This document shows, piece by piece, positions 24,121-36,486 of a stretch of DNA of 64,000 nucleotides. The DNA is taken from assembly GCA_025766275.1 (NCBI GenBank), contig JAFKAC010000002.1, positions 2,480,001-2,544,000 on the forward strand, given 5' to 3'. Under the pieces are notes generated by a model. It saw only the letters and a list, made by a program, of their open reading frames with translations, did no database searches and was not told the DNA's origin. A program made the position numbers and the translations under genes. The DNA is from Lactarius indigo (lineage: Eukaryota; Basidiomycota; Agaricomycetes; Russulales; Russulaceae). The number at the start of each line of letters is the position of its first letter. The stretch's first letter is position 1.

Positions 24121-25080
24121 ATGAAACCATCGACTTTGGTGGAACCCAAGCTACTGGCAATATCTTTTCTTGCTGCCATCCTTCTTGCATGTGAGTAATT
24201 TAGTGGGGACAGCCACCAGTCACTTATGTTGCAACAGTTGTGCTTTACTTGATTCGGCGTCGGTCACAGTCTCGTGCCAACAGCATCGTATTTGTAGGAG
24301 CGCCTGATGCGGGGAAAACTGCTATTCTCTCAACGGTGCGTGTGGTGATAACTTCGTAGCGATAGTCCAGTCTCAGGTATGCGTTCTAGCTGGCGTTCGG
24401 CCAGACATTTCCCAGTCAGACGTCGCTTCAAACCAATACTTGTGCCTTCTCGTTAAACAAGAAAGCCGTCACATTGGTGGATGTTCCCGGGCATCCCCGT
24501 CTCCGCGCGGAGTTCCGTGAGCATCTACCCGACGCAAAAGCTATCGTCTTTGTCGTAGACTCTAGCGACATATCCCGTAATGGCCCGTCCGTAGCAGAGT
24601 ACGCTTGAACATTCGCAAGTCTTTTGCGTATACTGACTCTACGACATTAGACACCTACATTGGGTTCTGCATGCCGTTTCTACAATCCCGCCGTCACAAG
24701 ACCCTCCTGCTATAGCTATACTAGCTCACAAATGTGACCTACTCAAGACAGGGAGTGTTTCAACGACACCGTCTTTGGAACAGCTCGCAATCAATCGAGT
24801 TCGCGCTATTTTAGAGCGAGAGCTCGAAAAACGGCGACGATCGCACACCGGAAGCGTGACCATCGACGAACTTGGAGCCGAGGGCGAGGATAATTCTGAA
24901 TTGGGGGGTCTAGACTGCAACGGTGCCCCGGGGGAGTCGTTTAAATTCTCTGAGTGGGAAGGGGGAGATATCGAATTTATGGGGACTTGGGTAAGCGCTG
25001 GAGAGACGGTCGAGTTATCGGACGAAAAGAGGCAGATTAACATTGACGGTCTCGTAGCGTGGCTGGAGGCCCTTGTCTGA
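24121..25080 (+). CDS. SRP102: Signal recognition particle receptor beta subunit
   Basis: ER membrane GTPase that anchors the SRP receptor. From the ATG at 24121: MKPSTLVEPKLLAISFLAAI is the single membrane anchor, followed by RRRSQSRANSIVFVGAPDAG and KTAILSTL (P-loop), AFGQTFPSQTSLQTNTCAF, the switch II VTLVDVPGHPRLRAEFREHL, AIVFVVDSSDISRNG and WVLHAVSTIPPSQDPPAIAI. The G4 site reads AHKCDLL rather than NKxD, so the Asn has become His. A long acidic insert (EGEDNSELGGLDCNG) precedes the C-terminal block INIDGLVAWLEALV, which ends the family. Four introns (near 24192-24238, 24336-24389, 24600-24651 and one short) keep frame. Confidence 0.93.
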
Positions 25081-25182
25081 CCATCACGTGTCTTCCTAGT
25101 AGTCCCCTCTCGACGAAACCTTTCCACTTGCACTTCACACCTTTGCCATGTTTTGATGTTTTTATGACCACTTTAACGACCT

Positions 25183-26886
25183 ATGTATTCAACAATCCAC
25201 AGCTCCGAGGAATCTGACCCGCCTTCACGTCATCGCCCTCGTCCATGGTCCCCCGACCCCAGAGATCCTGTTCCGTCGTTACGTTACCTCAGTGTCCGTC
25301 AGCATCAGAGGCATCAAGTCTCGGATCCTTCCATCGAGGCATTCGACCTGGCCGATTACGCTCGCACTTTGAATCGCAACCCGTACGACCCATACGAGGA
25401 TTATTACTCATCTCCTCCGCCCGCGAGATCTTTTTCACTCGCTAGTCATACCTCTTCACAACCACCATCACTCGTTTCCTCCCGTGGTACCCCGACTTCA
25501 CATTCCCACAGCACACCACCCCGCCGAGATATTGACCATAGGTTATTCACTCCCTCGGTACAGTCTCCCGCACAGACTTCCATCTACGATCTCCCGGGTG
25601 GTGTACCATATTCATACGAGCCACCACGCCGTCCTCCCAACGCAGGTTCTTCCCACGATGTCACTTCAACCTCGGAGATTGATATCACGCACTTTCCCTC
25701 CTGGTCTCATGGGTGGTACGCGAAGGAGAAGAAGTGGTCACCGATTGGACAGCTACACGAACCTTCTCGGGCGTCTTTCTTTGACCCCGCACATCCTACC
25801 GCTGGCCAAATCGGGAACAGATACGACACCTATGCTGCAACCCTTAGCCAGTCTTCACGGGACTTTGTTCCGTGGTCCGATTCTGATATTCCGGACTATA
25901 ATTCCCCTCTAGATCCCGAGCTCAAGCAAGAGCGCATTCGCATGTTAGAGCACGAGTTTGGCTCAACTGCCCCAGACCCAGTTAAGCAAGAACCGATAGG
26001 CAGTGTGAATGAGAAGGGTCGCCTGATCACAGATGGTCCAAGGAAGAGGACAGCCATTAGAGCGATCGAAGTTTTATTGGCTCTCGGAATTGCTGCGGCG
26101 GTAATATATGCCGCTCTTGTGCGTTGCTATTGCCGCTTGTACTTTCGGTACTTACCGTAACGTTGCAGTGGATCAAGCCTCCCAAACCTCCACCACCTCA
26201 ATCCAAGCCTCACACGTTCGCGCTCTATGCTCTATCCATCCTGACAGCGCTATTCTGTCTTTACCTCTTCTTTCTTCGCCCTTGCTTTCGTGGGGGCCGG
26301 AAGAAGCGGAACGTCACTGGCGCTGGCCCGGGAGGCCTTGCGGTGCTTCCCATTCAGGGGCTACAAGGTGATAAGAAGAAGAAGAAGGGGAAGAAAGGGA
26401 AGCAAGAGCAAGGCAATGTTCAAGTGAACTTGATCGTCGACCCGACGATGTTCGGCCCCCGCGATAGTCAGGACGACGAAGAAAACGCAAACCCTGATGA
26501 ACATTTGTCCTCGTCCAGCCAATCGGGCCCGGGTAAACGGTCGAAACGGCGGAGTGTATTTGAGGGATTAGCGCTGGAGGAGCAGTGGAAGCAAGCTCGG
26601 AAAGACCTCAAATGGATGGTATTTTACGACGCAGCTGGCCTCATACTGTGGTCCGTGGAGTTTGTGTGGATTTTGATCCGAGAGAGATGTCCGCCTGGGG
26701 GATTCGATGGATGGTAGGTTTGTTACCTACTCGCTTAGCTCTGGCATTCATCTTCGCATCAGGTGCAATGCGTACAACGTCGCGACAGCTGGATCATGCT
26801 TTTTGGGGATTGCTTTCGGAATTAATGTTTTTTTTGATGTGAAGGACTTACACCAGAGCCGGATTTCGCCTCGAACGCGGACGTGA
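25183..26886 (+). CDS. Basidiomycete membrane protein of unknown function
   Basis: A long disordered Ser/Pro/Tyr-rich N-terminal half (MYSTIHSSEESDPPSRHRPR through about residue 270) precedes a tryptophan-containing stretch (ITHFPSWSHGWYAKEKKWSP) and a basic run. Then come membrane segments: AIEVLLALGIAAAVIYAALW, TFALYALSILTALFCLYLFF, and a Lys-rich loop (DKKKKKGKKGKQEQ). Near the C-terminus lie MVFYDAAGLILWSVEFVWIL and NVATAGSCFLGIAFGINVFF. Introns fall at 26119-26167 and 26715-26770, each keeping frame. The end is SRISPRTRT. No known domain recognised. Confidence 0.7.
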
Positions 26887-27127
26887 CTGGCAGCGTAATG
26901 GTACCTATTAATGACACGACGATGTAACGACACTATTTATTATAATTGGAGTGAAATGGAATCGAGGTATTTTTATGTGCAACCGAAGCGAACCGCCGTT
27001 AGCGCCGTGGTCCGTGTTTAATTCTATGACACACAGATCCCTCGATCGTCACATAAGGTCTCCTTCAGAGGAGGCTTTAGGTCGCGAACCGGGGCTAGCC
27101 CCAACACACTCTCCGGCAGCACAGGAT

Positions 27128-28361
27128 ATGCCCCTCCCCAACGCCACGACCTCCCATGCTCTCCTCCTTGCCACCGTCAATGATTTGAGTACGCCCTGCT
27201 TTCTTGCACCGGCTATAGCCGGCGCTGCCAGATGTGTTCGCGAACGTCTCGTCATCGTCCTTTTCTCCCGACTTTTCAACACCGGTCGTAGGCCACGCTC
27301 ACCTCTCGTGGGTCGTCCCGAGAAAGAATGTCAGAGCCGGAGAAATAGTTTTGGTTCTGCTCACAGCGACAGTTCGGCCGGAGTTTCGCACACGGAATGC
27401 TGGGACGACATTCAAAGACTTCTCACCTACGCCTACGTGCAGGCCACGGCGGTGGCCCAAGAACTAGACAAGGTCTTGCTCAAAGTGGATGTCCTTTTAC
27501 GGGGATTCGATGAGGACCTCAGTGAGGACTTTGGAAAGGACTTTGAGGTGGTCATCAGAATCGAAGGCGGTGTGCCTCGTCCTCCTGACTCAACTGCTCT
27601 GCAGTCATTGACCTTGGCTAGACTGTATACCGGTCCCTCTCCCGCAATCCGTTTCATCCCTACGAACGGCATGGTCCAAGCCTGGGGATCACGTCATGGA
27701 CAGCGAAACCATTCCAGGCTCTCCAACCCCTCCAGGATCCGATCCACCAACCTACCCCGTTGTAGCCCTTGGAGGTACCTTCGATCACCTGCACGCGGGA
27801 CACAAAATACTGCTCAGTATGGCCGCATGGATCGCCGATGAGAAGGTCATAATTGGCGTGACGGGTACGTTTCAGGTCCTTCGCAAGGATGCAGCCTACC
27901 GAACAATTATGCAGACGATGCACTCCTTACAAAAAAAGACAACAGGGAGGTGTTGGAGAGCCTTCCCGAACGAATAGGGGGTGTTCGCCAGTTCATGGAA
28001 CTCTTTAAGCCTAGCCTTGTCTACGACATCGTACCGATCCAGGACGTATACGGGCCAACAGGGGCGGATCCAAACATCCAAGCTCTCGTTGTGAGCAAGG
28101 AAACAGCGTCTGGCGGGAAAGCAGGTGGGTAGCTACGCTAGTCGTTTTTCGCGCTGCGCTCACACCCCCGGTGACCAAGTGGACAAGTATCGAGAGGAGA
28201 AGGGATTGCCGCTGTTAAAAACCTTTGTGATAGACGTGATTTCACATAGTTCAAGTCGGGTGGAAGTGGAAGACGCCGAAGCTCTGAAGCAGGCCAAGAT
28301 GAGTAGTACCTACATTCGGCAATGGATTGTATCACGGCAGAAAAGAGAAGCAGAGAGGTGA
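27128..28361 (+). CDS. CAB4: Phosphopantetheine adenylyltransferase (CoA synthesis)
   Basis: Adenylylates 4'-phosphopantetheine to dephospho-CoA. Eukaryotic Cab4-type enzymes carry an N-terminal extension, seen here as MPLPNATTSHALLLATVNDL, CFLAPAIAGAARCVRERLVI, CWDDIQRLLTYAYVQATAVA and ELDKVLLKVDVLLRGFDEDL. The nucleotidyltransferase core is PVVALGGTFDHLHAGHKILL (HxGH motif HAGH), then WIADEKVIIGVTG, DDALLTKKDNREVLESLPER and SLVYDIVPIQDVYGPTGADP. The ribose/phosphate-binding end is KMSSTYIRQWIVSRQ. The core exon can be joined to the N-terminal exon by a 43-nt intron at about 27693-27735 that keeps frame. Monofunctional; no DPCK domain. Confidence 0.92.
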
Positions 28362-28544
28362 CTACTGTAGTTGTCTGTATCCGACTGTATTCTGTTACAG
28401 CAAGATCCAAGTACTTTAGGCCTTTGTTACTCGTATTTATGTGAGCTCACTTCGATAATTCAAATGGACTGGGATATTAGTTATCAAATGAGTTAGATCC
28501 CGTCTGTCGCGTGTCATCTCACAACATCCTCCTTGACCTCAACA

Positions 28545-29537
28545 ATGGTCGGGTGGCGCATTTCCATCGAGCTTAAAGAGATAGCCCTATCGATGTCCCT
28601 TCAGGGAATTCCCGACACAGAAATTCCTACGGGGGTTAGTGAACGGGTCACTCAAGCGGTTGCGCAGTGCGCATCGCGAAGCCGGAGGCGTGATTTCACG
28701 GCGACCAGTAGACTTGAGTCAGCCGCGCATGCTCAGTGCCATGGAAAGAAATGTACGTACGCAACATCTCAATCCTGGATTCCATCTCACTCTGCACAGT
28801 TCCTCCGTGACTGCGTTCAGCGCCGGGTCGACATCTCACTGGCCGAGCTGAAGACGGAGCATAAAGAGGCATGTGGTATTGAAGCGTCAATACAGGCGAT
28901 CGCGCGTTCACTCCAAGGGGTAGGATATTCAATGAGAAGAGTGCGTCATCGTTCAGGGCCCTCGTTGCCGCCGACTTCCGCCCGGAACAATTTGTCTTCG
29001 CTGGCGAGAGCCACTTCCACCGACTGAGTCTGAGGCGGCCGTATGCGTGGTCAATGCATGGCGAGCGTGCTCCACACTTCGAGCTTTATCTTCGGGGCAC
29101 TAAATACAACGTACTCCCTGCCATCTGTCTGGATGGGATTCTCCATCTCGAAGTCGCCGAGAACGCTATTACCGGGGATGACTTCCGTCGCTTCGTCGAA
29201 GGCCTTCTACCCCACATGAACAAGTGGCCACTTCCCAACTCTGTCCTCGCCATCGATAGCGCGGCCATTCACAAGATGGACGGGATTCGCGACTTGGTCG
29301 AGGCACACAGGCGTGCGCCTCCTCTACATCCCGTCGCATTCGCCAGACCTCAGCCCGATCGAGTTGTCGTTTGTGCCCATCAAAGAGTGACCACGCACGA
29401 ATCGCAATCGTCTCGACGTGAAGCTTGAGTCCGAAAACTGCAGTGTTCACGACGTGTTCTGGGAGGCTGTTTATTCGGTCACAGTGGAGCATGTGGAGGA
29501 CTGGTACAGTCACTGCTGGTACCCTACCCCTCTCTAA
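28545..29537 (+). mobile_element. Tc1/mariner-type DDE transposase, decayed
   Basis: The ATG at 28545 opens MVGWRISIELKEIALSMSLQ, a helix-turn-helix type N-terminus (ELKEIALSM..G.). Later pieces match the DDE domain: FVFADESHFHR region (first D), MHGERAPHFELYLRGTKYNV, ICLDGILHLEVAENAITGDD, the second acidic site in VLAIDSAAIHKMDGIRDLVE, and IPSHSPDLSPIELSF with the third E. One extra base near 29309 shifts the frame, and a TGA interrupts the C-terminus (at about 29387) where KEW would be expected. The end reads DWYSHCWYPTPL. Terminal inverted repeats were not found by eye. It sits alone between two housekeeping genes, so it is probably inactive, although the protein is mostly preserved. Confidence 0.8.
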
Positions 29538-29755
29538 TTTTTATTTGTATACATTGCATGTTGGGCGTGCAATAATACGAGAAATGCTAGTTTTCGAGTT
29601 AGTGACCTCAAACTCAGGCTATGTACTTGGTTATTGCCTTGCCGGTGAAACCCGGTTGGCCACATTCGCGCCTCACAGGCCTCCTCACGCGCCTCACGCT
29701 CGGCCTTGTGCACATACACTCTTCTGTTTACTTTATTAGTTTACTTCACTGAAGC

Positions 29756-32145
29756 ATGGCCTCTCAACGTTCCTTACCATTCTCCCCTTCGACGCCGACA
29801 GTCCCTGTCTCTCAACGCCCCTCGCAACTCCCGTCCTCATTATCAAGCGTCGGTCTCTCAACCAAATTTGAAAGCGTCACCACCCCTCGCAGTAGCAGCA
29901 TTGCTAGGCATACACGCTCTGGCTCTGCTGTCTCTGCGGCCTCTCGTCCCCGTCCTACTCTCACCACACCCATAGACCCAAGCTCTCCGACTCGCCGGAC
30001 ATTTACAGGTTCGATTTCTGTTCCCCTTAGCGTTACACATGCACCTGGAATTCTCCCCCCTTCGCCATTCTTTCATCCATCTCGTCCCATTCTACCACCT
30101 CTTTCTGGTTCCGATACATCCCGCCCCTCCTCCGTCGCATCATCCAACGGACTCTCTCCTTTACACGAAATACCTAATTCCGCGTACCCACTTCAGCCAT
30201 TGGCGCAGGATGTCCTATATGACTCAGATGGGTTTTCGGACTCATATCCTGTCAGCGGCGACCGGACATCACGCAACTCTATGCAGGATGTATTACCACA
30301 GCAGCCTGTGAGAAAGCAGAAGCACAGTCGCGAACCATTATTACCTCTCGGTGGACTCGTTCATTCACGCTCAGGTTCGCTTGCAACTCACCGGTCTAGA
30401 CCATCTCTCGCCAGAAATGTCGTCGAAAGGAACGCTACAAGCACCAGTGCTGCAGCGCGCATGCGCGACAGCTTTGACCGCTTTCGGAAGGGCTTGAGCC
30501 TCGAATCGGTTCGCAAGTCCTTGTCTGCGTCGGGAAGCGCCAGGGAGTCGCCTGTACTGGCCAATCCTCCATCAAGTGTGAGCCATGGGCCGCCTACACC
30601 TTTCGAGACAAAAGAAAATTCAGACGAGGAGTACAAGGCGTCAGGCGTTGCCCCTCTCGACTTGCGACACCAGTCCTCGGCTATCTTCATACCATACCCC
30701 CCCGCCAAATCTGAATACCCACCTTCCTCCGTCCCTGTAAAGCACGAAAAGTCCGCTCGTTACGTTCGAAATCACGAGCGGATATCCTCTTCCAACCGCT
30801 GGTTTCTGCAAGGACGTTTACTTACGGGTGGTGATAAACCTTGGGCGTTTATAGGGTCCCTCACGTTGGTCTTTGGGATTTCAGGAGTCTGGTTTGGGAC
30901 AACATGCGTATGGTGGTGGCATAACAAAAGCCCTGCCGTCGCTGTGGTTGGTGCATACATGTGTCTATTGACGATATCGTTGATGTTGTCAACGGTAGGT
31001 CTTCAGCGTCGTGGGTGTCACCTTCGTCTTCACTGTGCACTCGACAGGCCTTCAAGGATCCTGGAATTCTCCCACGAAATCTGGACCCCGATCCACCATA
31101 CCCGTCCGTGATACCCTCCGACAGCGGTGACCTTGTCCCATTACCTCGTGATTTGCAAGTCCGTTCCGGAGTGTAAGGTCCCTCATCTCGTGAGCAGCTT
31201 CGATCACTCACGGCAGTCGTAAGGGTACGGGTGAAGTATTGTACTACTTGCCGCACATACCGACCTCCGCGGTCGAGCCATTGCAGAATGGTAAGCACTA
31301 TTAGTCAACAAGGGTAATTGAGCGATGATTTGACGTCCACAGTGTGACAATTGTGTCGATGGATGCGACCATCACTGTCAATGGGTAAACAACTGTGTGG
31401 GGCGCCGTAATTACACTCATTTCTTTGCCCTCATCTTGGTGACCGTGCGTCAAATATCTTTTTATGTGCTAATGCTTCAGGGCATCGGTTTAACTTGTAG
31501 GACGTTTCTAGACACTTACCCTGTGCCTAGTGATCGTTACGTCGGCTATACATATCTCACTGTTGACGCGGGAGGATCAGATCGACTTTGGACATGCTCT
31601 TGGCAAGGGCGCGGGAAGTGCAGCCGCCTTCTTTCTTGCCATCACAGTCATCTGGCCAGTGGGGGCGCTTCTGGTGTACCATGTGCGGGTGAGCGGTGCG
31701 AATAATTTCGGCCCTGCCCGAAAATACTAACCAGCCGGGTTTAGCTCCTTTACCTCAACGTGACCACGATAGAACAGGTATGGCGCCATAGATTTCGTTT
31801 CCACCTGTCTTTTTTTCGGCGCCGTCATCCCCATCACTCCACTTTGCGCCAGTTTACACATAGGGAATTATTGACGTTGGACTTTTTGTTACGTAGATTC
31901 GGAACTCCGCACAGAAGTCGATTGAGCCTGGGGAGACACCTCCGAACCCTTTTGCTCACGCCAGTTGGACGGGAAATCTAGCCGACGTCCTGTGTCGTCC
32001 AGGTGGATATTCTTGGGTGCAACCCCACGCCGTGGCGACGGAGGACAAGCGACTAGTAAACCCTGGTTTTGAGGATCGGGCCGATTTTGCTGTGGATCAT
32101 GGTGCGGAAGAGAGTAGATATACTGATCCCTATGGGCATGCCTGA
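29756..32145 (+). CDS. ERF2: DHHC palmitoyltransferase, ERF2 type
   Basis: S-acyltransferase of the ER/Golgi (Ras palmitoylation in yeast). From the ATG at 29756, about 330 residues are a Ser/Pro-rich disordered region ([20 protein letters not shown] onwards). Then come a DNGY-like pair of membrane spans, [20 protein letters not shown] and [18 protein letters not shown], and [18 protein letters not shown] in the cytosolic loop. The catalytic zinc domain is split by introns: [18 protein letters not shown], then [20 protein letters not shown] (DHHC) and [11 protein letters not shown]. Two further spans are [20 protein letters not shown] and the preceding segment. The C-terminus ends [20 protein letters not shown] and a stop at 32143-32145. 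The layout fits ERF2; the long N-terminus exceeds that of yeast. Confidence 0.9.
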
Positions 32146-32785
32146 GGTTCGAGTTTGGGTCTGTATGGATACACTGGACGATGGGCAGTTGGCATATTTT
32201 ATTTTCACATATTTCTTTTTTTTTTTTTTCAGGAGACGTCAGGTTGACTTATCTGTTAGAGTCCGTACGTCGGCATCGACATTTTGGTAAATTTTAAAAT
32301 GTTGCGGACGGCGGCTTCTTGTTTGACTGCCGGCGGCAGGGTAGTTCAAACGAGACGAGTAATTGGCTCAACAAGCAAATGCAGGTGACGTCAGCGCATT
32401 CTCGCACGCGCGGGACCAAACTTTAAGACGGCGCTTGAAAGGAAAGGAGGGGCCGCCCCTGCCGCCGCCACCATCATGATGTATGAACCAGTCCCGCACG
32501 GTATATTCCTGTCAGGCCCGGGCTGAATCTTGTTCTACACGCTCCCATCATTCTTCGCTCCTTGAGACATCGCGCATACAAGGCAAGGCCGACACCGTTG
32601 TCCCGTAAACCCCTTTTTTTTTTCTCTCACACCCCAATCGGACCCACTCTGTTCCGTGAAGTGTACTTACATAAGTTCCTTCACCCGGGTATTGTCTCGC
32701 TCGGACTCAGTGTCCGTACCTTGACTTTGGTCACAGCTTGCTTAATCTGCTAGGCGTCTGTAGCTGAGGCTGTGGTGTCTGGACT
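32146..32785. other. Promoter region of the Zn2Cys6 gene; CRE-like site
   Basis: A 640-bp gap between tandem genes. It contains a T-run at 32216-32230, GC-rich blocks and a TGACGTCA palindrome at 32386-32393 (listed separately). No coding frame with a plausible exon is seen. Confidence 0.45.
32386..32393. promoter_or_regulatory. TGACGTCA palindrome (CRE/ATF-type)
   Basis: The 8-bp palindrome is the consensus for CREB/ATF-class bZIP dimers. It lies about 390 bp upstream of the ATG at 32786. A chance match of 8 bp in 64 kb is expected about once, so the role is only suggested. Confidence 0.3.
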
Positions 32786-35700
32786 ATGGAACCAGAATAT
32801 GGAACAAACCCTGAAGGAGACGCGCGGACAGGTCAGCCACCACCTTCCCGTCCTGCTGACAAGCCCAGGAAACGCCCCACTAAGCCTACTGCTACTGCCG
32901 CGGCTGCTCCATCTCATCTTCCATCCCCGGACCTCCGTACGTGCTGACTCACACCGATCGGTATAGCTTCGTTCCTCTTACTTTGATCTCTCATCCTCCC
33001 TTAAACTTAGCATCCCGACCTTCCCTTCTCTCTCACGCGCGCGAAGAACCGCAAAGATCCTCATCGAAGAGAGGAGCTCCCGATCCTCGTTCGGCTCTCG
33101 TGCATTCATTTCCGGCCGCCACTCAATATCCTGTCATGAACCCGTCCTATCCACATAATGGCTCCCCTTTCCCTCAATCCCACCAGGGTTACCCTCACAC
33201 CCCAGCTGTGGGCCATTCGAGCAACGGCTTGAATTCTAATCCTATGGCCGGGCAAAACCATCCCGCCCCATATGCGTATCCTGTGCATCATGGCCCGTAC
33301 CCTTCTCACCCTTACCCCCATTACTCTCCTTATCCGCAGCAAATTATGATGTATGCGCCCCCTCGTCCGGGCGCCGCGCATGATGTTTCTGCTCAACCTT
33401 CTCCGACTGCGAATCAGTCACCAATCCAAGTCAGCCAACAGTCATCCGCGAAGCGTAAGCGCAAGCCCACGAATGAGAGTCAAGGAAGAGACGGGGAGGG
33501 TTCGGAAGAAGCTGCAGGACCGTCGGGCTCGACCTCCAGCGTAGTAGTATCAGGTTCAAGGGCTAATACACAACCCCCACTGCCCCTAGATGCGAAGAAG
33601 CGCACCAAGACGCAGAGGGCATGCGATAGTTGTCGTAGTCGCAAAATCCGGTCCGTAGTCTTTTTTCTCTGGCAGTCACCTGAGTCCGAATGATCCGCCT
33701 TGCTTCGCTCTCTTGGCCTTCTACCGTTGCCTTCGGCCGAATCTCGGACCCCATCCGCACGCTGCTACGATTTTTCCCTCGAATAGATGCGATATACTAC
33801 CAGATTCTGAACCACCCCTATGCCAGCATTGCAAACAATATGGATTTGAATGCACGTTTTTTCTTCCTATAGCGGAGACCCGTTTCAAGAAGAAAAAACT
33901 AGAGGAAGAAGCAGCAGAGAAGGCGCGTTCGGAGAATGCAGACCAACGTCATTCCTCTACGCCGATCGGAGAACCTCTCGGCCTGCTGATGCTCGAGTTT
34001 ACGGTGCGGGGTTGAGTGTTCACAAGTGTTTTGCCTCGCCTGACCCCCACCCCAGGACCAACTTCCGAAGCCCACCTTCTTCATTCCAGTGCCACGATAC
34101 CCTCACGGTTATATGAGAATTACGATGCTCGACATCACCACACATGGGAGGTATCCCAGAATGGTGATGGGCTCATTCAGGTGATAGAACCAAGTGCTGG
34201 CGATACAGCACATATGTTGCCAAAGCCCGTTGACATGCGTATTGAGCGTGATATGATCGAGAAGTTGGTCAATGCCTATTTCACGGAGATCGCTCCCAAT
34301 CCTTCCAGTGATCACACAGTCCGAATTCATCACCAGTCCCTCACCTCCCCCTATATTATTGTATTCTATCTGCCTTGTAGCTGCGGCGCGGCGCGACGTA
34401 CCCCAGAGCGTATTCGACGCAATACGCTATACCGTCAACGGTATCATCAAAGTTGAAGACGTACTTTCGACGGCTTCAATCGCCAACGTGCAGAGCTTGC
34501 TAATCCTTTCCATGGTAGGAGATTGTCATTCACAGTTTGTACCAAATGCCCTGTCTGCTCTGTGGATTCGGTTGGGAACGGCAATCAGGATGGTAGCGTA
34601 AAAACTGAATTGATTTCTGATGTTCGAGTGCGTTTGCTTATGCCGAATGGCAGGCCCAAGACCTAGGTCTCCACCGCGCCGAGGCAGTGAAACAGAATAT
34701 CGAAATGCGTCGCAGGTTGTGGGGAGCGTGTCTTATTAGTGATCCGATGGTAACTCTACCCGTCGCTCTACCCTACGCCACGGAATCTGGGCTTTCGTAC
34801 TGACGAATGTTTATCATAGGGTGAGCTTGTCCTATGGGCACCCATATATGATCGATGTCAACGATTGCGACGCCCGACTACCCTCATCTGGCACTCCTTA
34901 TGACCTCTATGTGGATGAGCTCGTCAGACTTAGCATCATCCTTGGTAGGGTATTAAAGACCGTCTACAGGTATAGACCATCTCCTTCTCAGTTTATCAAA
35001 ATTACTGATGAACGTAGCCCGGCTGGCCTAATGAATACTACGGACGAGGCGCTTGCAGCACTCCTCGCAGATCTTGAAAATTGGAAGAAGGAACTTGCCT
35101 CCAGATCTGCAATTTCGAGGACCCGACACGCCCGTAAATGCTGGTTCGTAGGTACATTCAATTCTAGATGGGGTTCTAAGTACCTTTTACACAGGCGTGC
35201 TTTTCCTTCTGTACTCTTGCGTTTTGATGATCTTCTGGCGCGTCTTCATGCGAATTTCTTACTCATGCCCGGAACACCTCAAGTTTTCCCTTGACTGTCG
35301 AGAGCTGGACAAATCTCGTCGAATTGACCGGCGATGCCATCGATTGGTTAGATCAGAACGATAAAATATACGACGTGTGGATGCTAGTTGCGTACGCTGC
35401 GACATCATGCGCGCTGGTCCAGGTTCGTATTGTACATGTGAAATCTGAAATATCTAACAACATTATTGTTGACCTAACAGTATCATACAGTGGGCACGTC
35501 GCCAGGACCAGGACGCCGCTGCGAAACTCAAAAAGCTGCGTGATTGTGTTCGGCGATGGGAGAAGTCACTCTCGCCAGATCACATGTCGGCGCGTCGGAA
35601 GGTTGGGTCCTATCAGCACTTGTATGAGCGAATTGCTTAACAACTTTTCATAGACCGCAGAAATTATTGCATTGTTGTACGAGGCGACGCAAGGACCACC

Positions 35701-36203
35701 ACTGCCGATGGAGCGGCCGGCGCTGAACCCCACGACCAACGTGACGACCAAGAAGCCGCCACCATTAGGAGGACTTTCATACGAGAGGGACCCCAGTCGA
35801 CCTGGCGGAGGTGTGTTTGTCGCCCACGGCAAGGTCAAAGGGGCGTATCCAGAAATTACACCCGCTGTGATTATCGAAAGTACCAGCGAAGAAGAGGACG
35901 AGGGTGAGGTTATGTCCCTGCTGTTCAAGGAGGACGGGCTCACGCGGGCCGTAGATGGTACAGCATCGGCAGGGGCAGAGGAAGCATGGAGGCTCCGGAG
36001 CTCAGCCGGCCACAACACAGGACGAGAAAGTGAACGTGAATCCTGTGCTGAACGAGGGTGGAATGACCGGGAGTGAGAATGTTCGCGTGATGAACTTATT
36101 GGACACTACTCCTGCGTCCACACGAGCTCTGGAGCAATTTGCGATGGCTGACAACAACTGGTTGGATGGGATTCCTGGTGGCATGTTTGATTGGGGTTTG
36201 TAG
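32786..36203 (+). CDS. Zn2Cys6 fungal transcription factor with middle homology domain
   Basis: Fungal regulator. The ATG at 32786 opens MEPEYGTNPEGDARTGQPPP, followed by a Pro/Tyr/His-rich disordered region. The DNA-binding cluster is split by an intron: TQRACDSCRSRKIR, then CDILPDSEPPLCQHCKQYGF and ECTFFLPIAETRFKKKK (six Cys). The fungal transcription-factor domain is visible as MIEKLVNAYFTEIAP, SVFDAIRYTVNGIIKVEDVL, NVQSLLILSMVGDCHSQ, TAIRMAQDLGLHRAEAVKQN, RRRLWGACLISD, VSLSYGHPYMIDVNDCDARL and WTNLVELTGDAIDWLDQND. The tail ends WLDGIPGGMFDW. At least two extra bases (35097 and about 35990) and one further shift (about 33935) break the frame. Target genes cannot be read from the sequence. 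Confidence 0.85.
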
Positions 36204-36486
36204 ATTGAAACCGAATTCACTGTGGACCATCACTAAAAAGGATATATTCTACAGGGCAATGGGACGAGTTTTTCTCGAGACTGGGAAACAGCGGGAATGG
36301 AACTCTCGGAATTGGAAATGGGAGTGGGAACGGTGGGAACGGATTGGAGCAGCCGAGGACACTAGCAGGAGGGACACGCTCAACCGTGACAGAGAGCGGT
36401 AGTTGATAGTTAATATTAGACTGTAATACTCTTCATTTTAATCTCTTCGCTCGCTCTCATCCTCACTCTCCTTTTATTCTTTAACT

